From Planctomycetota bacterium (lineage in GTDB: Bacteria; Planctomycetota; Phycisphaerae; Phycisphaerales; SM1A02): DNA of 64,000 nucleotides. Within the stretch, counting starts at the first letter, position 1. Each line of letters starts with the position of its first letter. The stretch covers positions 18,059-82,058 of the forward strand of contig JADFIR010000012.1 in NCBI GenBank assembly GCA_022566535.1, read 5' to 3'. Under the pieces are notes generated by a model. It saw only the letters and a program-made list of their open reading frames with translations, searched no databases and had not been told where the DNA came from. The position numbers were made by a program, and so were the translations under genes. Below, one piece after another: positions 16,611-25,236 of the stretch.

Positions 16611-16632
16611 AGGTCCACTCAGCGGACCCTAC
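16611..16632 (-). repeat. Palindromic repeat, copy 2 of inverted pair
   Basis: The complement begins 'gtagggtccgc' exactly as in the copy at 16565-16585 and then diverges slightly ('tgagtggacct'). Together the two copies could form a long stem downstream of the groEL gene that ends at 16642. Confidence 0.5.
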
Positions 16633-16641
16633 GAACTTTGC

Positions 16642-18315
16642 TTAGAAGTCCATGCCGCCCATGCCACCCATGCCGCCCATACCGCCCATGCCAGGAGGGC
16701 CGCCGGGCGGCATTGAGGCTTCGTCTTCATCTTTGGGCGCTTCGGTGACAACGCAATCGGTGGTCAGCAAGAGCCCGGCCACGGAGGCGGCGTTCTGCAA
16801 CGCCGTACGATCGACCTTGGCGGGTGTCACCACACCGTCAGCGATCATGTCGCTGTACTTCAAAGTGAGTGCGTTGAAGCCCATGTTTCCATTGAGCTGG
16901 GTCACCTTAGCGACGACGACGCTTCCCTTTTCACCGGCGTTGTCGGCGATGGCTTTGGTCGGGATAGAAAGGGCCGACTCGACGATATCCACGCCGAACT
17001 TCTCATCACCCTTGAGCTGCTTTCGGATCCTCGTCAGACACGCACTGGCCCGAATAAAGCTGACCCCGCCGCCGGGAACAATGCCTTCCTCGACTGCGGC
17101 TCGTGTGGCGTGAAGGGCATCCTCGACGCGGGCCTTCCTTTCCTTGAGTTCCAATTCGCTGGCGGCGCCGACGTTGATTTGAGCCACGCCCCCGGCCAGC
17201 TTCGCCAGACGTTCCTGCAACTTCTCGCGATCGTAGTCCGAATCGGTCGTCTCGATCTCCTTGCGGATCTGGGCGATGCGAGCCTGAATATCTTTCGTCG
17301 CTCCGGCACCTTCGATCATGGTGCAGGTATCGGAGGTGAGATCGACCTTCTTGGCCTGGCCGAGCTGTTTGAGCGTGACCTTGTCCAGCTCGATGCCCAG
17401 GTCTTTCATAATCGGTTCGGCCCCGGTGAGCACGGCGATGTCCTGGAGCATGGCGCTGCGGCGATCACCGTAGCCGGGGGCTTTGACCGCCGCCACCTGG
17501 AGCACGCCGCGAAGCTTGTTGATCACCAGCGTACTGAGCGCCTCGCCGCTTACGTCTTCGGCGATTATCAGAAGCGCCTTCTTGGCGCCCATCACTTTCT
17601 CCAGGAACGGCACGAGCTTGGTCACCGAATCGATCTTGTCCTCGTAAATAAGGATCAGCGGCTTGTTCAGCTCGACGGCCATCTCGTCGGGGTTGGTGAC
17701 GAAGTTGGGGCTGAGATACCCGCGGTCGAACTGCATGCCTTCGACGACATCCACGTAGGTCTCCAGGCCCTTGCCCTCTTCGACGGTAATGACGCCGTCC
17801 TGGCCGACCTTGTCGAATGCATCGGCCATGATCTTCCCGATAGCTGGGTCGTTGTTGGCGGATATCGTGGCCACGGCGGCAATCTTGTCCATGTTGTTGG
17901 CCACGGGTCTGGCCATGGACTTGATCTCGGCGATGACTGCGTCGATGGCTTTGTGCATCCCGCGGACGAGCGCGTTGGCTTCCACGCCGGAGGCAACCTG
18001 CTTCAGCCCGGCATTGAACAGCGCCTCGGCGATCACGGTGGCAGTGGTGGTTCCATCGCCGGCGTCCTGGGAAGTCTTGGAAGCCGCCTCCTTAACCAAC
18101 TGAGCCCCCATGTTCTCGACCTTGTTGCGGAACTCGAGTTCTTCGGCCACGGTCACGCCGTCCTTGGTGACGGTCGGCCCGCCCCACGACTTGTCGAGCA
18201 CCGCATTCCGACCGCGGGGGCCGAGGGTGGACCTCACGGCAGTAGAAAGCTTCTGAACACCGCTGAGCAACGCCTTGCGAGCATCAGTATCGAAGGCCAG
18301 TTCCTTCACAGCCAT
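16642..18315 (-). CDS. groL: Chaperonin GroEL, canonical copy with GGM tail
   Basis: A protein of 557 residues. The start at 18315 ('[19 protein letters not shown]') has GGAGACA upstream; the open frame before it is unrelated. All GroEL landmarks are present: '[16 protein letters not shown]', '[12 protein letters not shown]', '[16 protein letters not shown]', '[12 protein letters not shown]', '[13 protein letters not shown]' and '[14 protein letters not shown]'. The C-terminus is '[18 protein letters not shown]', the flexible GGM tail of the main housekeeping chaperonin. It is first in the minus-strand order groEL-groES-groEL. Its 5' region (18316-18610) holds no gene. Confidence 0.97.
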   Translation of the reverse strand: MAVKELAFDTDARKALLSGVQKLSTAVRSTLGPRGRNAVLDKSWGGPTVTKDGVTVAEELEFRNKVENMGAQLVKEAASKTSQDAGDGTTTATVIAEALFNAGLKQVASGVEANALVRGMHKAIDAVIAEIKSMARPVANNMDKIAAVATISANNDPAIGKIMADAFDKVGQDGVITVEEGKGLETYVDVVEGMQFDRGYLSPNFVTNPDEMAVELNKPLILIYEDKIDSVTKLVPFLEKVMGAKKALLIIAEDVSGEALSTLVINKLRGVLQVAAVKAPGYGDRRSAMLQDIAVLTGAEPIMKDLGIELDKVTLKQLGQAKKVDLTSDTCTMIEGAGATKDIQARIAQIRKEIETTDSDYDREKLQERLAKLAGGVAQINVGAASELELKERKARVEDALHATRAAVEEGIVPGGGVSFIRASACLTRIRKQLKGDEKFGVDIVESALSIPTKAIADNAGEKGSVVVAKVTQLNGNMGFNALTLKYSDMIADGVVTPAKVDRTALQNAASVAGLLLTTDCVVTEAPKDEDEASMPPGGPPGMGGMGGMGGMGGMDF

Positions 18316-18553
18316 GGGGCTTGTCTCCTGGAAGTGATGATCAAGTCTTTCGATCGATCGCGGGACGATATCTGCTCGACGCAGACCCCGGGGCGCATAG
18401 CACCGCCCGGCACCCGCACCCAGAGCATTCCCTTTCAAAGAGTGCGCCAGTGCATGCGGTAAGCCATACCCCGCCTAACCGAAGCGATATCAACGATTTC
18501 AGGCCAAGACAGGCCGCTGGAGACCCCACGGGTAGCTGACACGGTCAACCGGC

Positions 18554-18574
18554 CTTGGCACTGCGCCTGCCAAG
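18554..18574 (-). terminator. Stem-loop downstream of the zinc-ribbon membrane gene
   Basis: Perfect 7-bp arms 'cttggca'/'tgccaag' with a 7-nt loop, 37 nt after the stop of the gene ending at 18611 (minus strand). It also lies ~240 nt upstream of groEL, so an operator role cannot be excluded. No U-run follows. Confidence 0.35.
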
Positions 18575-18610
18575 CTGGCAGACTACCGGCCAGCGAGGGG
18601 GAAAGCCATA

Positions 18611-19516
18611 TCACAGGCCGTTGGGCTCAACGGGGCCCAGAATCTGATCCAGCGACGGCGGCGGACGGCGCAGCGAATGGCGAATCCACCACGCGTTGAC
18701 CAGCAGGTAGAACAGACCGATCAGCAGCATGAAGGCGCTGATCGCGGTAATCACCGTGCCAACGGTGAGCAAGCCCCCGCCACGGCCGGCCAACTCCGAC
18801 GTGAGCCGAATCACCTGCCCCAGGGCGATGCCCACGATTGCGGCGACCATCGCGTGGATACTTTGGCGTCCTCCGCGGGCGGTGCGATACGCTCGACTGC
18901 GAAGGCCAATGACGCCTAGTACGCCGTGCAGGCCGAGCAACCCCACGATCGCTGCCGCGGCCATGGCCAGCCGCAGCGCATCAGCCACCCAGCGTAGGCC
19001 GGCGGAGCGCTCCCAGGCGATCGCGGCGATCACCAAGATCGCCCAGCTCGCCAGACCACAACCCAGCAGCATGACATCTCGCCCTGGCGCGCCGCTGCGG
19101 ACCCGGCCCTTCGGTGGCGCCATCTGCCGTACTGACCACAGCCCGCCCAATGCGGCAAGCCCCGCAACGAAACCCAGCTCCATCGGCGTCCAGGTGGAAA
19201 GATTCCGGAGACCGCTTTGGTCTAACGCGTCGATCCACAGCGCTACCGGCCGGGCCGCCAAGACCAACGCCCCAACCATAAGACAGATCATCAACCACAC
19301 CATCGCGTTGCCGACCGCAACCGCGTTGTGAAGCTTGGGCAGCCGGCTGGCGGCCGGATCCACCGTATGGAGGATCGCTTCCCAGATCGCCTGTCCACAT
19401 TCAGGGCACAACCCATCGGCGCGAAGTCCGTAGAGGTTGTAGCCGCACCGGCGACAGTGCACCGGCGAGACTACGACGGCGTTGGAAAGGCTGTCCGGCG
19501 CCGGGAAGTCGTTCAT
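18611..19516 (-). CDS. Zinc-ribbon membrane protein, 301 aa
   Basis: Start taken at 19516 ('MNDFPAPDSLSNAVVVSPVH'); the frame is open further up but lacks character. The N-terminal zinc ribbon reads 'CRRCGYNLYGLRADGLCPECG' split across two CxxC knuckles (~21-42), a module very common in Planctomycetes membrane proteins. About seven hydrophobic segments follow, e.g. 'AVAVGNAMVWLMICLMVGAL', 'LMLLIGLFYLLVNAWWI' and 'MAAAAIVGLLGLHGVLGVIG'. It is an integral inner-membrane protein. No transporter signature is recognised and the function is unknown. It is divergent from the MoxR gene. Confidence 0.75.
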   Translation of the reverse strand: MNDFPAPDSLSNAVVVSPVHCRRCGYNLYGLRADGLCPECGQAIWEAILHTVDPAASRLPKLHNAVAVGNAMVWLMICLMVGALVLAARPVALWIDALDQSGLRNLSTWTPMELGFVAGLAALGGLWSVRQMAPPKGRVRSGAPGRDVMLLGCGLASWAILVIAAIAWERSAGLRWVADALRLAMAAAAIVGLLGLHGVLGVIGLRSRAYRTARGGRQSIHAMVAAIVGIALGQVIRLTSELAGRGGGLLTVGTVITAISAFMLLIGLFYLLVNAWWIRHSLRRPPPSLDQILGPVEPNGL

Positions 19517-19629
19517 CGCTAGAAACTCTACACCAGTCGCCTCAATCGGGCCGTCCAGCGTCGCGCCGAGCGCCGTACCGCACTGGTATACTCCCTCGCG
19601 CCTCTGCACGACCAATGGAGTTGCCCGTC

Positions 19630-20562
19630 ATGGCAAGTGAGCCCATTGAACGCCTCCGCCGCAACATCACATCGGTCTATATGGGCAATACCGCGGCCGT
19701 TGATCGGGTCATTCTTTGCCTGCTCGCGCGGGGACACATCCTCATCGAGGACGTCCCCGGGGTCGGCAAGACGGTGCTGGCCAATGCCCTGGCCAGATCA
19801 GTCCGCTGTTCATTCACCCGCATCCAGTGCACGCCGGACCTGTTGCCTTCTGACATCATCGGCGTCAGCGTATACGACCGCGAGCAAGGCGTCTTCGAGT
19901 TCAAGCGCGGGCCCATCTTTCACAGCATCATCCTTGCCGACGAGATCAACCGCACCACGCCGCGCACGCAATCGGCGCTGCTGGAGGCGATGAACGAGGC
20001 CACGGTTTCGGTGGAAAGTCAGGTGTTTCGGTTGCCCCAGCCGTTCATGGTGGTGGCCACCCAGAATCCGTACGAGTTCGAGGGAACCTATTTCCTGCCG
20101 GAAAACCAGCTTGATCGATTCCTGATGCGGATCAACCTGGGGTACCCCGCCCCGGACGACGAATCGCGGATCATCGAGAAGCAGCCGGCCCGAACCACGC
20201 TGGCCATGCTCGAGCCGGTCATGTCGAGTGAAGAAGTGCTTCGGCTCCAAGAGCAAGTGGACGAAGTATCCATTGACCAGACGCTGGTGGACTATGTCAT
20301 TGCCCTGGCTGCGGCGACGCGAGAAAACGATGACTTGCAGATCGGGATCAGCCCCCGCGGGTCGCTGGCGCTCGCCCAGGCTGCCCGGGCATGCGCCATG
20401 ATGCAGGGCCGCGACTATTGCGTGCCCGAGGATATTGTCTCCAACGTCCTTCCGGTCTGCGCCCACCGGGTGATCAGCAAGACGTACATGCACGCCGGTG
20501 ATACCGCCACCACCAAGCGCATTATCCAGCAGGTACTGGAAACGGTGCCCAGCCCGGCGTAG
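19630..20562 (+). CDS. MoxR-family AAA+ ATPase
   Basis: A protein of 310 residues from the ATG at 19630, which has GGAG 9 nt upstream; an in-frame ATG at 19615 sits on that site. Walker A 'EDVPGVGKTVLA' (~39-50), Walker B 'ILADEINR' (~104-111), sensor 1 'VVATQNPYEFEGTY' and the 'LPENQLDRF' arginine-finger region are all intact. The C-terminal lid has 'ISPRGSLALAQAARA'. MoxR ATPases act with von Willebrand (MIDAS) proteins as metal-insertion or assembly chaperones. Such a DUF58/vWA partner usually follows, but here only an unrecognised membrane protein does, so the partner must lie elsewhere. Confidence 0.93.
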   Translation: MASEPIERLRRNITSVYMGNTAAVDRVILCLLARGHILIEDVPGVGKTVLANALARSVRCSFTRIQCTPDLLPSDIIGVSVYDREQGVFEFKRGPIFHSIILADEINRTTPRTQSALLEAMNEATVSVESQVFRLPQPFMVVATQNPYEFEGTYFLPENQLDRFLMRINLGYPAPDDESRIIEKQPARTTLAMLEPVMSSEEVLRLQEQVDEVSIDQTLVDYVIALAAATRENDDLQIGISPRGSLALAQAARACAMMQGRDYCVPEDIVSNVLPVCAHRVISKTYMHAGDTATTKRIIQQVLETVPSPA

Positions 20563-20682
20563 AACAGCCGGCAGCGATCACCGATTCCATCGAGGCCAGC
20601 GATCGGCCGTTATCACATCCAGCACCGCCTGATGTCGGCCGATACCTGATAGCTGAGACCTCCCGGCAAAGTTCTTGCGGTT

Positions 20683-21654
20683 ATGAGCCCGATCGTCCGA
20701 CCAACACCCAGACCCGGTACGCCGAGGACCCCAGTTGTGCCCAGGCGGCACGCCACCGGCGCGATCAAGTCGCTGCGCAGCACGGACGAGCCGATGGGCA
20801 CGCCGATTCGGCTGGCGATCGGGGTGATTGTGGCGGTCGGCTTTGTGGCGGTGGTGTGGCTGATGGGCGTTGTGGGATTCCGGCTGGGTTTCGCCCCGGT
20901 GATTCGCGTGCCTGGACTTCTCAGTGAGCCCGGCGGAGGCCTGGTCACGGGAACCATCATGCTCATCTGGATTCCGCGGGTGATTCTCCTGGCCGGCGGG
21001 GCCCAGCCAACCTGGCTGATGCTGGGGTTTGGGGCGATCGCGATCCCTGCCGCAGGTCTCAGTGCGGTGTGGCGTCGCCCAGGCGGCAGTCGAGGGCCAT
21101 CATTGGCGGCGGTGGTGTTCACGCACGCCGGCGCGATCTGCGCCGCCCTGAACGCCTTGGCCGTGATCTGGTGGACCTCCTGCAACGCGCGCAATTCCAG
21201 AATCGCCGAGCTGCCAGATGATCCCGCCGGCGCAGACATTTGGCTGGAGAATCTGCAGACCGTAGCCGGTCTCGATGTGCTCGCGGTTATCGCCGCCGCG
21301 GTGTGGGTCGTACTGGTGATGCGACTTTCGATTCCATTGTGGTTGCGAGCGCTGGCCGCCTCGGCCAGCTACGTTGCCCTGGTGGTGGCGATCGTGGCCA
21401 TGTCAATGAGCAACGCTGCATTCGCTCAGATTCAAGCCGAGCGGTCGGTGGTACACCTTGACGACGGCTCCATTGATACCCGGCTGGTGCTCGGGTTCAC
21501 CCCCCGGCACGTCGCGACGCTCCGGATCGAGAACGAGATGGCGATCGTGGAACTTCGTGACCGCTCGGCCACGATGACCGTCGTGGGACGTCAATCAATC
21601 GTCGGCATGCTCCAGGAGGCGGCCCAGCGCAGCCGGGGGAACACCGAACGCTGA
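20683..21654 (+). CDS. Hypothetical membrane protein, 323 aa
   Basis: I recognise no family. A basic Pro/Arg/Thr-rich N-terminus (~1-35) leads into about five hydrophobic helices, for example 'LAIGVIVAVGFVAVVWLMGV', 'MLGFGAIAIPAAGLSAVW', 'LDVLAVIAAAVWVVLVM' and 'ASYVALVVAIVAMSMSN'. A ~75-residue soluble C-terminal domain follows ('TRLVLGFTPRHVATLRIENE', 'VVGRQSIVGMLQEAAQ'). It stands 120 nt after the MoxR gene on the same strand and may be co-transcribed. It is unlike the DUF58 proteins that normally accompany MoxR. Confidence 0.65.
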   Translation: MSPIVRPTPRPGTPRTPVVPRRHATGAIKSLRSTDEPMGTPIRLAIGVIVAVGFVAVVWLMGVVGFRLGFAPVIRVPGLLSEPGGGLVTGTIMLIWIPRVILLAGGAQPTWLMLGFGAIAIPAAGLSAVWRRPGGSRGPSLAAVVFTHAGAICAALNALAVIWWTSCNARNSRIAELPDDPAGADIWLENLQTVAGLDVLAVIAAAVWVVLVMRLSIPLWLRALAASASYVALVVAIVAMSMSNAAFAQIQAERSVVHLDDGSIDTRLVLGFTPRHVATLRIENEMAIVELRDRSATMTVVGRQSIVGMLQEAAQRSRGNTER

Positions 21655-21675
21655 CATCAATCGCAGTCGAACGCT

Positions 21676-21697
21676 GCCCCGCATATGAATGCGGGGC
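21676..21697. terminator. Perfect 9-bp hairpin between convergent genes
   Basis: 'gccccgcat' (21676-21684) and 'atgcggggc' (21689-21697) with a 4-nt loop. It lies in the 114-nt gap where the plus-strand gene ending at 21654 meets the minus-strand gene ending at 21769. It could stop transcription from either side; it may also be a REP-like palindrome. Confidence 0.45.
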
Positions 21698-21768
21698 TAC
21701 AACTCAAGATGTCCGTGGGCAGTATGCATTGGAGCCGCGGGCGGATATCCGCAGGAGACCAGCCCGGC

Positions 21769-22371
21769 TCATAGGCGGCCGTAGCGCTGGATCGCCTCCA
21801 CGACCGCGCGGCTTACCGCAAACGGCTGGCGAATCATCACCCAGAATGCTTCGAACACGTCGCTGCCCGCGGTGGCAAAACCGATGCTGCCCAATCCAAA
21901 CAGGCGCTCTCGCAGGCGAAGAAACACGCTCGTGTGCTGGATGTTCTTCAACTGCGTTTCGAACACGTTGACTCGGAGCACGCCCATCCGCCTAATGACC
22001 CGCCGATCGGTCAGCACATACACCCGGCACCACCACTCCAAACTCTGCCAGAGCAATCGCCCGGCTGCGGCGGCAACCCCCAGACTGTACGCCTGAGCCT
22101 CCGACCACGGGATCCAATCAACGCGAATCGCCACGATCGCCAGAGCCAACGTGAGGATGGAAATGAACATAAGGCTGCCCAATGACGCCAGCGGGACAAA
22201 CAGCAGACTCGGCCGTAGCAGCAGAATCACGATCTCATCATCGTGGATCAGTCCCGCCGGCAACAATGCCTCCACCTGGTCCACCGTCAGCGACGAGGCT
22301 TCCGCGGCACTGAGCATTCCGTGGGCGCACCCGGTGGCTGGTCTTGCGGCCTCGACGCGGCGGAGTCTCAC
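21769..22371 (-). CDS. PH-domain (DUF304/YdbS-like) membrane protein
   Basis: A protein of 200 residues. GTG start overlapping the hpt stop codon by 4 nt (GTGA), so translation is probably coupled; a later in-frame ATG at 22317 ('MLSAAEASSLT') is an alternative. Two hydrophobic helices (~52-83 'LLLRPSLLFVPLASLGSLMF'...) precede the bacterial PH-like domain 'WCRVYVLTDRRVIRRMGVLR', 'VNVFETQLKNIQHTSV' and 'FGLGSIGFATAGSD'. This is the YdbS/YdbT (bPH_2) pattern. The domain faces the cytoplasm in related proteins; its ligand is unknown. Confidence 0.8.
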   Translation of the reverse strand: MRLRRVEAARPATGCAHGMLSAAEASSLTVDQVEALLPAGLIHDDEIVILLLRPSLLFVPLASLGSLMFISILTLALAIVAIRVDWIPWSEAQAYSLGVAAAAGRLLWQSLEWWCRVYVLTDRRVIRRMGVLRVNVFETQLKNIQHTSVFLRLRERLFGLGSIGFATAGSDVFEAFWVMIRQPFAVSRAVVEAIQRYGRL

Positions 22372-22913
22372 AACGCTTCCTTCCGGAGCGTGCCGATATC
22401 CGGCAGATTGCGGTAGTAGTTGTTGTAGTCCAGCCCGTAGCCCACGACAAACACATCAGGGATGTCAAACCCCACATACTCACATGGCGTATCCAGCGCG
22501 GACCGACGCTGCTTGCGCAGCAGCACGCATGCTCGAAGCGACTTCGGCTGACGGCTGGCCAACTTCTCGCGTATGAGCCGCAGTGTGCCGCCGGAATCCA
22601 GGATGTCATCCACGATCAGCACATGCTTGTCTTTCAAGTCGTCCGGCAGGGCGCCGATGATCTGAGGGCCCCGGCTCGTCATCGATTTGCCCGGATAGCC
22701 GGCGACGGTCACCACCTCGATTCGGATCTTCTGCGGCAGTTGTCGAATCAGGTCGGCCAAGAAGATGATGCTGCCGGTGAGGATCGGCACCAATACGATC
22801 TCTGCTTCATCCGGCAGATCGTCCAGATCGCGGGCGATCTGTGCAGAGAGCTCCTTGAGGCGATGGGCAATGCGCTGGCGCGGAATCAGCACCGTTTCGA
22901 TATCCGTGAGCAC
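22368..22913 (-). CDS. hpt: Hypoxanthine phosphoribosyltransferase
   Basis: A protein of 181 residues with GTG start ('(M)LTDIETVLIPRQRI'). The purine phosphoribosyltransferase signature 'HVLIVDDILDSGGTL' (PRPP-binding loop) is at ~96-110. 'VLVPILTGSIIFLADLIRQL' supplies the N-terminal pyrophosphate loop, and 'YVGFDIPDVFVVGYGLDYN' is the base-recognition and dimer segment. It salvages hypoxanthine (and guanine) to IMP (and GMP) in the cytoplasm. Its stop overlaps the PH-domain gene; mgtE lies 76 nt upstream on the same strand. Confidence 0.95.
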   Translation of the reverse strand: MLTDIETVLIPRQRIAHRLKELSAQIARDLDDLPDEAEIVLVPILTGSIIFLADLIRQLPQKIRIEVVTVAGYPGKSMTSRGPQIIGALPDDLKDKHVLIVDDILDSGGTLRLIREKLASRQPKSLRACVLLRKQRRSALDTPCEYVGFDIPDVFVVGYGLDYNNYYRNLPDIGTLRKEAL

Positions 22914-22989
22914 GATGCGCAGTGTATAGCCGGCCGGGGCTGCATGTCATCATTCGCAGACATTCGAATTCGCGGCCCACCGCGCTGGG

Positions 22990-24513
22990 TCATCCAACAG
23001 CGCAGGGCCCGATCAGCCAGCCCGACAGCAGTTGGGCACATCCGAGGAAGGTGGCGAACGCGACCGCGTCGGTGATCATGATGAGGAAGATGGCCGAGGC
23101 GGTTGCCGGGTCCGCGCCCAGGCGGCGCATCAGAAGCGGCACGGATGAGCCGGCCAGCGTGCCGATCCCGGTTGACAGGGCCATCGACACCGCGGCCACC
23201 ACCCCCAGCCGCCAACTGACGCTGTCCATGACCGTTGACAGAAGCGTCAGGGCGATCCCCACCACAACACCCAGGAGCAGGCCGGTCAACAATCCCACCG
23301 CCCCTTCGCGTAACACCAGCGGAACCACCCGGCCGGGCCGGACCTCCTCCAACACGATGCCCCGCAGAGTGACCGCCAGGGCCTGATGACCGGCGTTGCC
23401 CGCCTGGGCCGCGATCATCGGCATCAACACCGCGAGGATGGCTAACTCCCGAATCAGATTCTCAAACTGCAAGACCACAATCACGGCCACGCAGGTCGTG
23501 AACAGGTTGACCACCAACCACGGGAATCGCCCGCGAAACTTCTCGCCCATCCCCGAATACACCGCTTCGACCGCCCCCGCCCCGACGCTCTTCTGAACGT
23601 CCTCGGTGTCCTCGGCCCGAATGATGTCGATCACGTCATCCACGGTGACGACGCCGATCAGCCGATCGTCAAGATCAACGACGGGAAGCATGGAATAGTC
23701 ATAGCGGTCGAACTCCCTGGCCACCTGCTCACGATCGAGGTCGGTACGGACCGCCTTGACGGTCTGATTCATCAGCTCGGCGATGGGATGATCGGGGCCA
23801 GCCAACAGCAGGTCGCGCAGCCCGATGATGCCGACGAGCCGGCCGTCGTCGCGGACGACCAGGAGATGCTGTACCTCCGGCCCGATGGTTGACGCACGGA
23901 TGACATCGATGGCTTGAGCAACTGTCAATCGCTCCTTCAGGGCAAGGAAGTCGGTGGTCATTAGACCCCCGGCCGATTCGCGGTCATAGTCGATGAGGTC
24001 TCGAAGCTGAGCCGCCGTGGCCAGCGTCAGGGCGGCGAGGGCTTCCTGGCGGTAGGACTCGTCCATCGCCTGAAGGAGATCCGCGGCGTCGTCCGGCGCC
24101 ATCAGATCCAGGAGCCGGGTGGCATAGGCCAGGTCTTCCTCGACCAGATCCTCCATCACGCCGACCGCCAGCGGCATCTGCATTTCGGCCAGAGCGTCCG
24201 CCGCGGACTGATCGTCCATCTGCTCCAGGACTTCGGCCGCTTCCTCCTGCTGAAGTGTCTCCAAGGTGTCAGCTGCGTCCGCTGCTTCTTGTTGCTGTAC
24301 GGCGTCGGCCAGCACCGGCACGTCGATGGAGTGCTCGAGCAGCTTGGCCACCCGCTCGTCCTGTGGCGAGGTCTCGGCCACATCCTCGATGTGGGACGCC
24401 GCCTCGGCCTGAGCCGGCCGGTGTATGGAAGGTGAGTTCAGGGCGGATTTGTCCGGCGGCTGCGGCATCACCGCGAGTGTAGCGAAGAGGCCCATCCCCG
24501 TTTGACCGCTCAC
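22990..24513 (-). CDS. mgtE: Magnesium transporter MgtE
   Basis: A protein of 507 residues from a GTG at 24513; the ATG codons at 24495 and 24468 ('MPQPPDKSAL') are equally possible starts, as no site has a good ribosome-binding sequence. The N-terminal superhelical MgtE domain ('LLEHSIDVPVLADAV', 'MDDQSAADALAEMQ') precedes two CBS domains ('GGLMTTDFLALKERLTV', 'YDYSMLPVVDLDDRLIGVVT'), which sense Mg2+ in characterised MgtE. Five C-terminal membrane helices follow, with 'AQAGNAGHQALAVTLRGI', the conserved pore segment. The N-terminal extension of ~40 residues is acidic and Gln-rich. Confidence 0.94.
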   Translation of the reverse strand: MSGQTGMGLFATLAVMPQPPDKSALNSPSIHRPAQAEAASHIEDVAETSPQDERVAKLLEHSIDVPVLADAVQQQEAADAADTLETLQQEEAAEVLEQMDDQSAADALAEMQMPLAVGVMEDLVEEDLAYATRLLDLMAPDDAADLLQAMDESYRQEALAALTLATAAQLRDLIDYDRESAGGLMTTDFLALKERLTVAQAIDVIRASTIGPEVQHLLVVRDDGRLVGIIGLRDLLLAGPDHPIAELMNQTVKAVRTDLDREQVAREFDRYDYSMLPVVDLDDRLIGVVTVDDVIDIIRAEDTEDVQKSVGAGAVEAVYSGMGEKFRGRFPWLVVNLFTTCVAVIVVLQFENLIRELAILAVLMPMIAAQAGNAGHQALAVTLRGIVLEEVRPGRVVPLVLREGAVGLLTGLLLGVVVGIALTLLSTVMDSVSWRLGVVAAVSMALSTGIGTLAGSSVPLLMRRLGADPATASAIFLIMITDAVAFATFLGCAQLLSGWLIGPCAVG

Positions 24514-24563
24514 TCGAAGACCCGCGCGCCGCCTCCTACACGGCCAGAGACCGGCATCACCAC

Positions 24564-25226
24564 CTACGGCCGAAAATCTAGGTGTTCAACTTTCCCCAGG
24601 ACCGCGGTGGAGATGTTGGCCAGGTGCGAGGAGACGCGTTTGTAATGCCTCGCCAGAAGAGAATAGGCGACGGCTTCATGCGTCTGGATGCTCGCCTGGT
24701 CGCCGAGCAACTGCTCGATGACCTTGTCACAATCATCTCCGATGGCATCGGCCTTCGCGATTGCCTCCTTGGCCGCTTGCGCGTCGGACTCCCGGAAGGC
24801 CTTGCTCACCATGGTGAACAATTGCTCAACCCGACTGCACACGCCCTCCAACGGTTCGTGGTAGCGCGCAACGTGGAAGCCTTCCTTGTAGAACCGCCCC
24901 ACCTCAAAGACGTTCTTGCAGTAGTCGCCGATGCGCTCGGCATCCTTGGCCACGCTCATCAGGGCCAGACCCGCCGCAACATCCGAACCTGGATTGATGG
25001 TCAGATGGCGAACGATCTTGCGGCGGATCGACCGCAGCAGTTCGTTGATTGATTTGTCCCGCTGGTAGATCGCGTCCCTCTGCTGCGACGCGTCCACCTT
25101 GCGGTGTAAGACTTCGCTGGCTCTGACGAACATCCACTGCGAATGATCGAGCATCTCCGCCAATTCGGAGAACGCTTGATCGAGCACATCGCCAGATTTG
25201 AGAGCAGAAAAGAGCTGTTTGAACAT
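24564..25226 (-). CDS. PhoU-like protein (DUF47/PhoU domain)
   Basis: A protein of 220 residues, all-helical, with the repeated PhoU motif: 'AKDAERIGDYCKNVFEVGRF' (~92-111) and 'YSLLARHYKRVSSHLANIS' (~190-208). These carry the metal-binding E/DxxxD-like and N/HxxxH patterns. It starts 10 nt after the stop of the Na/Pi symporter gene (25237-26469), so the two form an operon. PhoU-like partners regulate phosphate uptake by such symporters. Cytoplasmic, peripheral to the membrane. Confidence 0.88.
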   Translation of the reverse strand: MFKQLFSALKSGDVLDQAFSELAEMLDHSQWMFVRASEVLHRKVDASQQRDAIYQRDKSINELLRSIRRKIVRHLTINPGSDVAAGLALMSVAKDAERIGDYCKNVFEVGRFYKEGFHVARYHEPLEGVCSRVEQLFTMVSKAFRESDAQAAKEAIAKADAIGDDCDKVIEQLLGDQASIQTHEAVAYSLLARHYKRVSSHLANISTAVLGKVEHLDFRP

Positions 25227-25236
25227 CGTCTTGACC

